The translations under genes and the position numbers were made by a program. Positions 55,699 through 64,000 of a stretch of DNA of 64,000 bases are shown one piece after another. The DNA is from Bugulina stolonifera. Taxonomy: Eukaryota > Bryozoa > Gymnolaemata > Cheilostomatida > Bugulidae. Position 1 is the first letter of the stretch, and the number at the start of each line of letters is the position of its first letter. A model generated the notes under the pieces. It saw only the letters and a list, made by a program, of their open reading frames with translations. It ran no database searches and was not told where the DNA came from. The DNA is taken from assembly GCA_935421135.1 (NCBI GenBank), contig OW285195.1, positions 1,488,001 through 1,552,000 of the forward strand, read 5' to 3'.

Positions 55699-57856
55699 GT
55701 AACAACCAGGAGACAAGGTGGGCCTTTGCCACTCCAGAAATCTGTCCAAAAGCAAATATTTGTTGGTGTAGATTCTCAAAATTGAACTTTGTACACATTG
55801 ATCACAAACCTATGGTCAGTTTTATAGTCTGAAAGACAGTGTAAGTGGCCTGCGACCCTGCATACTTGACTGAGTTTGATAGGAAGACATTTTAAGCTAT
55901 TTCGAGTATCAATCTGGGCATCCCAATGCTCCGGCCTGGACTTTAGTTTAGTTGTATTTATTGTCATACAGTATCACTCAGTAACAGGCACTGACGATAG
56001 GATTAATGATATATGTACATATACATACTCTCTGGTCGATATCCACATACATTGTAGATGTTACCATTGTCAACAAATTTTTCATAAAAAAAATGAAAAT
56101 GGCTGTTGGATCGCTTTGCAGTTAAGCTTTATTGATAAACAGTTTTCTCCTGTACTGATAAATCCAATACGGCCTGATTTTCAGTAATAAAATCCAACTT
56201 TGTGAAAACAATATCTAAATCGCAGAATATCCTCTCGCTCGTAGAACTACGGCGTTGCATATAACACCAGATGCACCTCCGGCTACGTTGATATAAGTCT
56301 CTGTCTGATGCTTCTAAAATTTTTCAAGAAAACACTAGAGAGTAGCTTGTAGGAGCAGCTTACCTGGTCAAACACTACACTACTTTTTGCCCCTCAGCCA
56401 AAATAGTTGTTACAGCCCTGCATGTACATGTATCCTCTTTTCTGTTATTGTGAACAATTTTGAAGTTGTCTTCCTTTACATAGACAGTGGACCAATTCTA
56501 ATATAAATGCATCAATGCCATCAATCTATACCACTTACATACATGTACATGTTTATTCTATTCAATCCATTAATGATTCTATCGAAATATAATATTGTTT
56601 TACCATTGGTTAGCATAATATACTTTCTACCTGATAAAATAAATGAAATCTTTATACCATCTAGTTTTAACTTTCTATTTCTAATCCAAAAAGAGAAATC
56701 CGTACTATTCAATAACTAGTAAAACATCATCGTAGTAGAGTTATCTCACCTTTACTCATATACATTGAGCTGATAGGTAGCGCCTTTTACTAGAAATAGA
56801 TATATACATGTACATGTACCTGCAGCTACAGTCTACTGTTATTGCTGGCTATTGTAGAGAATGACATTATGTAGTTATTTCCAACAATGGTGTAGTTGTT
56901 ATTCTATTGTTAGTTTTAATAGAAGAGAGTCATGGCTAGAGCTAGGGACTGCATAATATTGTGTACAACAATATTGTAACTATTATTACATTCCTGGATT
57001 ATTATGACAGAGATGATATTACTGCAGTAAAATGGTAAAGTGATTTCAATAAATTAAACAGGACAAAGAAATCACAACTCACAACCATTGTGCTTTCATT
57101 AGTCATTACTCTTCAAATTGCTAAGAGTATCACTCACCAGTTAGGAGTTGTCCTCTCTTCAGTCCCAGTAATTACCCAGCATTAGACACAAGGAGAATAT
57201 AAAATTTACATTATTTAATGTAGACCAGCTATTTCTGTGGCTTATCAGGGAGAGCAGAGGAATAACAGCACTGTAGGCCTCTAGTGTCAGTAGGCAGACT
57301 CTAGTCATCCAGTACATGTTTCTTCTAAGCCCCATCATGGTGGAGGTACTTCACCACTAAATACTCATCTGTAGACTTTTGTGCTGCGATAAGAGTGATG
57401 TGATAATTATAAATATTAACTTGGGGGAATATGGGTTGTGTTATACAAGATGGAGTCCAAAATTGTGATGCCACAGTTGATAGTCACAGCTGTTGGTGTT
57501 ACCTAAATGTTGTGAGTCCACAGATACACAGAATTGTTCGGAGACCACTCTATGTAGAGGAGAAATGAATTAGGTCTAACCTGAGCAACAATAGACTGTG
57601 ATCTCCATGAGTTCGGTGGCCAATTACATCACAATATTTTCTACTAGAAACTAAGGCTATGTTTGACACAGGTGAAGCGATGTGTGTATATACGGTTAAA
57701 TAGAAGCAACCTTGAACTTCTGCTCACATAGGGTGGTCCAGTTACGTTTCTTTGAGTCAACACTGTGTGAGTCAACTATATCGTGAAGACTCACTACCTT
57801 CATGGAATCGATGCAGTCTGTTACTAAGGGCACCTGCAATGAACGACTAGGCCCTA
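55699..57856. other. Intergenic stretch, no supported gene
   Basis: Two overlapping open frames around 55740-55967 (minus) contain [20 protein letters not shown] and SLKCLPIKLSQVCRVAGHLH in different frames, possibly a decayed coding fragment. Nothing firm beyond that. Confidence 0.4.
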
Positions 57857-58017
57857 TGTCCAGTTATGTCCAGTTATGTCCAGTTATGTCCAGTTATGTC
57901 CAGTTATGTCCAGTTATGTCCAGTTATGTCCAGTTATGTCCAGTTATGTCCAGTTATGTCCAGTTATGTCCAGTTATGTCCAGTTATGTCCAGTTATGTC
58001 CAGTTATGTCCAGTTAT
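57857..58017. repeat. Minisatellite, 10-bp unit (tgtccagtta), 16 copies
   Basis: Perfect copies over the whole tract, which suggests recent expansion. Confidence 0.97.
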
Positions 58018-58261
58018 GGCAGGCACATGTACAGAACATAATTATGGCAGTAACTCATGTGCCATGAGACAACAACTACATGCATGTACATAAAGAGATC
58101 TTTAGTAATAGGAATATAAATATAATATTGTTAGAATTTCAGAGTTTCATTTCCTCTATAACATAATAACACTTGCCAACTCTATCAGATTCCCAATTTT
58201 TGCCTTACACTGTGTATACCCACACTATATTATGTTATGTTAATACATGTACCTTGCACTA

Positions 58262-58460
58262 TATTATTATATGCCCTACACTGTATATACACTGTACATG
58301 TAGCTACACTGTATATACACTGTACATGTAGCTACACTGTATATGCAGTGTAGCTACACTGTATATACATGTAGCTACACTGTATATGCAGTGTAGCTAC
58401 ACTGTATATACAGTGTAGCTACACTGTATATACATGTAGCTACACTATGTACATGTACAT
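58262..58460. repeat. Degenerate palindromic repeat (tgtagctacactgtatata)
   Basis: Copies of tgtagctacactgtatatac with a tacatgta spacer; the unit is itself partly self-complementary. Confidence 0.85.
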
Positions 58461-58552
58461 GTAAATCCCACACTGTACCATATGATTGTTTTGCATAATA
58501 ACTTACATGAAATGTTCCATAACTGCTGCAGTATTTATAATATGCACAATAT

Positions 58553-59343
58553 TGTAGTGGCATGGTACATTTCAACAATATATAACCTCAGCCTTCCCGA
58601 TTGACATTCATGCACACCAACTGCCTGGTAGTTGTCTCGCTCAACTCATACTTGTCTAATTACTCTTGCACTGTACTTACCTTGTAATGTATGCCTTTAC
58701 TCACACGTGTTCATAATTACTCTTACAGGTTCGCAATTCCTAGACTACTATGTATAACTATGTATAATTTGCCTTTTTATACCTACATATACAGTGTATG
58801 TAATGAGGCCGGGGTCTCAGAATTGGCTACAATTAATTCTCTATATTGTTCATATAATTTTAAGCATCTTTTGTAAAAGGCCAACCCTAATCAGGTCAGA
58901 CCTCATCTCGTTGGCAGACGTCTTGTTGTGCAATTTCTGGACGATTGCTACATCATCCTTTTACCGTAAACTTTTACCAGAAACACAATAGTACATGTAT
59001 ATAAAGCATGTGCTTTTGTATTGTACTGTCAGCTGATGCTTGGATCTCAATAAAGACACATCTATACTAAATACTACTAATACAAAGTTTTCTTTCATAG
59101 CTAAGTTAGTTCTAGCTCTTGTCCTATTGAACCTTGAAGCCCGAACTATCTACTAAGATAGAACATACTCTTTCTCAAGAATAATTCAAGCATTGACTTG
59201 GGACCTATGGGTCGTCTTGATTAATCACTATAACTACAAGCACTGTTCACTCTACATGTAATGAAGAAGGCTTAGCACCACTCATAGGGTCTTGCTACAC
59301 CGTACTATCGTACTAGTACCAGGTTGCACCCTGAAAACATTAT
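58553..59343 (+). mobile_element. Diverged LTR of the same family, plus strand
   Basis: Shares the order and many words of 3139-3802: gaggc..g..tctcagaatt, ttttaagcatcttttgtaaa, cttgttgtgcaatttctgga, tatataaag, and caataaagacacatctatac. Ends are eroded and approximate. An old solo or partial copy. Confidence 0.7.
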
Positions 59344-61290
59344 AATATCACTTAACACCATCTGTATAGTAGACACCATCTGTTGCTATGAAGATCTACA
59401 TGTAAACCAGCTACCCTGCTGAATGCCTTGTAGATTATTCCAATAGAACTGTAGATATCCTATTTATAGGATAAATGTGTGTCTACCATAGACATACTAC
59501 TACACAGCAGGCTTGCCAAGTTCCACCGATGAAAATCTGGGAGATTCAGCATTTGAGTAAGGGTCCATTTTGAGTGAGGACACTACATGTAAAGTTTGAG
59601 TTGGAAATCAGGGAGTCTTATGTGGAATAAAGGAGACTTGATAAGCCTGTTACACAGCTCAAACCCCAGAATTTCATTAAAATATAGGCCTACATGTAGA
59701 TGTACAGTAGATACAAGGTATATCTATGGATTGAATTCATGGGTGAACATAATGGATAAGTGTTTCCACTGACGTTCCGTAGCCTCTAATGCTGACTTTA
59801 TACCGTGATTTCAGGAACATAAAAATTATTACTCGATTTTTCGTTTCTTCATCCAAAATTGCGACCAATGAAGTAGGCTACGGAATTTAACCTAGACTGC
59901 CGGTGGAGCAATCTGAAAGGGTTTCCCAATGGTAACAAGCTTATGTGTGTTTGGCTGCTCTGTCAGGAGTGTATGCATTGTAGATGGTGCCTCATACTTG
60001 AGATGTACGTGTATCTCCTACTTTTTCTGTCAAAAGATTCAACATTTACACCAGTAATTACATGTAGGCCTACATATTGTGTACCAATCTAAACATTCCT
60101 ATTGATCAGTGAAAACTGAAATCCTACAAAACCTTACACCATTTCCTATTACCTGTAAATGGTCACAGTGTACTGCAATAGGTGGTTGGAACACAGGCTA
60201 CTTATTGCAATGTTATAGCAATGTGTGTAGGTAGCTACGTGACCACCTGCAGTAGTGCAGTACCACCTTAATCTACTATACCAGTGGTACTCCATTAATT
60301 TACCCAGAATATAAAATATATCAGGATATTAGTTGTCAGGAGGTACAGTCACTTCCTACCTGTCAATCAATGTCCTTTTTCTCCCAAACCTCCTCAGAGC
60401 CAATTTATATACCATTTTGTCCCTCTGAGGAAATAAACCACTTTATTATTTTGATTGATTGATTGAAATAAGAACTTATTGTTGTTCTGCCGTGCTTTGA
60501 AAGAGAAAGAACAGTTTCTAATGATTACTAAGGAGGGGGTCAGGTTTGTAACGTGATGTGTGTGTGAAGAACTAGATAGAGTTATATGGGAGTCTAAACT
60601 ACCAGTGTTCCCTGTATACTCTGTATTTTACAGATGATAAGGATTCTTTATTATAACAGAGCTCAGACTGTTGAAATCATAGAGATAACTCTAAGGTTGA
60701 AATCTCTAATATAATAAGAATGACCAAGTAGAAGATGATTGTTTGTTTCCTACTATTGACGTTCCTTGTTCCTCTTTTCATGTCTGTGCCAGGTTAGCGT
60801 CATGTTGTCACAGAGATACCTTAATAACAATGGCGCAATCTACCTCCAGCAGCCTGACCCTTATTAGGACAAAGCACAAACATCTACCACCATACTGTGT
60901 ACAAGCAACCCTTGACTAGTCGATATACAGTTAAAGTAACATAACAGGTTATGGTTTCGTAACATTGACTTGAAGGCGATGATTGATGTTAGGCATTAAG
61001 AGAGGATTAGAAGAGGATACCAACACCATAACCTATCACCAACCAACCAGGCATGTCATTAATAATAATAATAAGTAAGAATAACGCTATATACAGTACA
61101 ACATACATGTACCCTATTGGTATGTAGCCAAGTTTAGGATAGATTTCCTCTTTCCATGATTAAAGCAATGAGACATTTGAAGGGAGGGTCTCATTTAATG
61201 TAGCGTGGCACTACTGAGCACAACGCTACTGCACACACCGTCACAGACACCTGCAAGTACTGATACCAAACATCACCAACTCGCACAGCT
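59344..61290. other. Intergenic, no supported gene
   Basis: No coding signal. A short inverted pair (gttccgtagcc / ggctacggaa) at about 59774-59885 may mark a small MITE. The last part is the 5' flank of the exon at 61291. Confidence 0.5.
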
Positions 61291-61444
61291 ATGTCTGTGT
61301 TTACCAGTCTACTGCCTGTAGTGTGCTGTCTGCTAACTGCATATGCTGGGGATCCACCCAGCCACCTGAAACCCTTTGGATGGGGAGAGTCACTTCCTAT
61401 GGAGGAAATAGAGGGATTCCCTCCTGTGAAAAAATTCTTTGGTG
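61291..61444 (+). CDS. First exon of a predicted secreted protein (possibly JmjC/cupin type)
   Basis: ATG at 61291 gives a clear signal peptide (MSVFTSLLPVVCCLLTAYAG) followed by HLKPFGWGESLPMEEIEGFP and a short Lys/Phe stretch, ending at a good donor (gtaagaag, exon end phase 1). The HLKPFG start and a FPxxxxFF segment resemble the N-terminus of secreted JmjC (cupin_8) proteins; this is recollection of family pattern and not a firm match. Later exons would lie beyond the satellite and outside the window. Confidence 0.55.
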
Positions 61445-61767
61445 GTAAGAAGCTGAGTATCTAAGATTCACCACATGAAGTTGACACATTTTATGTAATA
61501 TTTCTATCATTAGCTTCAGCTCCTTAATTAAATGGGGATACAGATGTTTCGTAAACAGTAGTTGATGCTCTGCAACTAATTTTGTGATTGGAACATAGCA
61601 TGGGAGTTTTGAACATTAATTTTTTAGTCGTACTTTTGTTAAGCACCTGTTTGCTAACCGCCATTTTGTGAACGATCACAATACCATAATTAGTTTATAT
61701 TATAGGACCCACTGTACATTGTAAAGAAATAACTGTGTTTGCATGAATTGCTGTCGTTCGTAGAGCT

Positions 61768-64000
61768 GTATATAATACTGTATATGTTATATTACTATGT
61801 ATGGTACAGGACTGTATATGTTATATTACTACGTATGGTACAGTACTGTATATGTTATATTACTATGTATGGTACAGGACTGTATATGTTATACTACTAC
61901 GTATGGTACAGGACTGTATATGTTATATTACTACGTATAGTACAGTACTGTATATGTTATATTACTACGTATGGTACAGGACTGTATATGTTATATTACT
62001 ACGTATAGTACAGTACTGTATATGTTATATTACTACGTATGGTACAGGACTGTATATGTTATATTACTACGTATGGTACAGGACTGTATATGTTATATTA
62101 CTACGTATGGTACAGTACTGTATGTGTTATATTACTATGTATGGTACAGGACTGTATATGTTATATTACTACGTATGGTACAGTACTGTATATGTTATAT
62201 TACTACATATGGTACAGTACTGTATATGTTATATTACTACGTATGGTACAGGACTGTATATGTTATATTACTACGTATGGTACAGGACTGTATATGTTAT
62301 ATTACTACGTATGGTACAGTACTGTATATGTTATATTACTACGTATGGTACAGGACTGTATATGTTATATTACTACGTATAGTACAGTACTGTATATGTT
62401 ATATTACTACGTATGGTACAGGACTGTATATGTTATATTACTACGTATGGTACAGGACTGTATATGTTATATTACTACGTATGGTACAGTACTGTATGTG
62501 TTATATTACTATGTATGGTACAGGACTGTATATGTTATATTACTACGTATGGTACAGTACTGTATATGTTATATTACTACATATGGTACAGTACTGTATA
62601 TGTTATATTACTACATATGGTACAGTACTGTATATGTTATATTACTATGTATGGTACAGTACTGTATATGTTATATTACTACGTATGGTACAGTACTGTA
62701 TATGTTATATTACTACGTATGGTACAGGACTGTATATGTTATATTACTACGCATAGTACAGTACTGTATATGTTATATTACTACGTATGGTACAGGACTG
62801 TATATGTTATATTACTACGTATGGTACAGGACTGTATATGTTATATTACTACGTATGGTACAGTACTGTATGTGTTATATTACTATGTATGGTACAGGAC
62901 TGTATATGTTATATTACTACGTATGGTACAGTACTGTATATGTTATATTACTACATATGGTACAGTACTGTATATGTTATATTACTACATATGGTACAGG
63001 ACTGTATATGTTATATTACTACGTATGGTACAGGACTGTATATGTTATATTACTACGTATGGTACAGGACTGTATATGTTATATTACTACGTATGGTAAA
63101 GTACTGTATATGTTATATTACTACATATGGTACAGTACTGTATATGTTATATTACTACGTATGGTACAGTACTGTATGTGTTATATTACTACGTATGGTA
63201 CAGTACTGTATATGTTATATTACTATGTATGGTACAGTACTGTATATGTTATACTACTACGTATGGTACAGTACTGTATATGTTATATTACTACACATGG
63301 TACAGTACTGTATATGTTATATTACTACGTATGGTACAGTACTGTATGTGTTATATTACTACGTATGGTACAGTACTGTATATGTTATATTACTATGTAT
63401 GGTACAGTACTGTATATGTTATATTACTACGTATGGTACAGGACTGTATATGTTATATTACTACGTATGGTACAGGACTGTATATGTTATATTACTACGT
63501 ATGGTACAGGACTGTATATGTTATATTACTACGTATGGTAAAGTACTGTATATGTTATATTACTACATATGGTACAGTACTGTATATGTTATATTACTAC
63601 GTATGGTACAGTACTGTATGTGTTATATTACTACGTATGGTACAGTACTGTATATGTTATATTACTATGTATGGTACAGTACTGTATATGTTATACTACT
63701 ACGTATGGTACAGTACTGTATATGTTATATTACTACATATGGTACAGTACTGTATATGTTATATTACTACGTATGGTACAGTACTGTATGTGTTATATTA
63801 CTACGTATGGTACAGTACTGTATATGTTATATTACTATGTATGGTACAGTACTGTATATGTTATATTACTACGTATGGTACAGGACTGTATATGTTATAT
63901 TACTACGTATGGTACAGTACTGTATATGTTATATTACTACGTATGGTACACTACTGTATATGTTATAATACTACGTATGGTACAGTACTGTATATCCTGT
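61768..64000. repeat. Satellite array, 34-bp unit, ~66 copies, runs off the window
   Basis: Unit tactgtatatgttatattac then tacgtatggtacag. Variants (ggac/gtac, cata, atgt, taaag) recur in fixed order: blocks starting 62039, 62413 and 62787 are 374 bp (11 units) apart, and the rare ggtaaag copies at 63091 and 63533 are 442 bp (13 units) apart. It lies in the intron after the exon at 61291. Long ORFs are repeat artefacts. Confidence 0.97.

Noticed and set aside
61739..63968. Overlapping 193-500 codon ORFs at the window end
   Set aside because: 34-bp satellite translated in all three frames.

Overview
The window is nuclear DNA of an invertebrate animal. The genes are intron-rich with GT..AG introns, there is a CCT chaperonin subunit, a furin-family proprotein convertase and fibronectin III exons, and the spaces between exons are filled with LTR, SINE, MITE and Polinton elements. 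A sponge or another early-branching animal fits the style, but nothing here fixes the species. No bacterial features, CRISPR arrays, rRNA genes or canonical tRNA genes were seen.

Layout. 1-3802: 3' part of an LTR retrotransposon carrying a Gag-like ORF followed directly by its 3' LTR, with no pol between them. 4186-4849: two fibronectin III exons, minus strand. 4870-9198: minisatellites and a hairpin element. 9199-21949: complete CCT2 gene on the minus strand, 14 coding exons, 533 residues, nearly every intron holding its own tandem array. 22079: possible divergent first exon. 23159-23965: solo LTR of the same family as the first. 26001-26443: large palindrome with tRNA-like arms. 26732-32235: four more tandem arrays, including a 2.8 kb array of a 42-bp unit. 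32786-42481: proprotein convertase (PC7-like) on the plus strand, 17 coding exons, 818 residues, with MITEs and SINEs in its introns and tandemly amplified splice donors in two of them.

43492-55414 is a complete Polinton/Maverick element: about 660-bp terminal inverted repeats, AGT ends, a perfect 6-bp target duplication, inserted in a (TATATG)n microsatellite. All its genes lie on the minus strand: an unrecognised 430-residue protein, a membrane protein, packaging ATPase, a small basic protein and a core-like protein (both with a -1 frame break at an A-run), integrase with chromodomain, minor and major capsid proteins, a small glycine-rich virion-type protein, and the maturation protease. 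The protein-primed DNA polymerase B expected of a Polinton is absent; a 1.8 kb G-rich array that flips strand in its middle lies in the right third instead. A capsid and integration module without its own polymerase is the most notable object in the window.

55415-64000: right half of the microsatellite, a diverged third LTR copy, the first exon of a predicted secreted protein at 61291 and, in its intron, a 34-bp satellite that runs off the end of the window.

The two complete host genes are ordinary housekeeping and secretory-pathway genes. The unusual biology is in the mobile elements and in repeats that touch splice sites.
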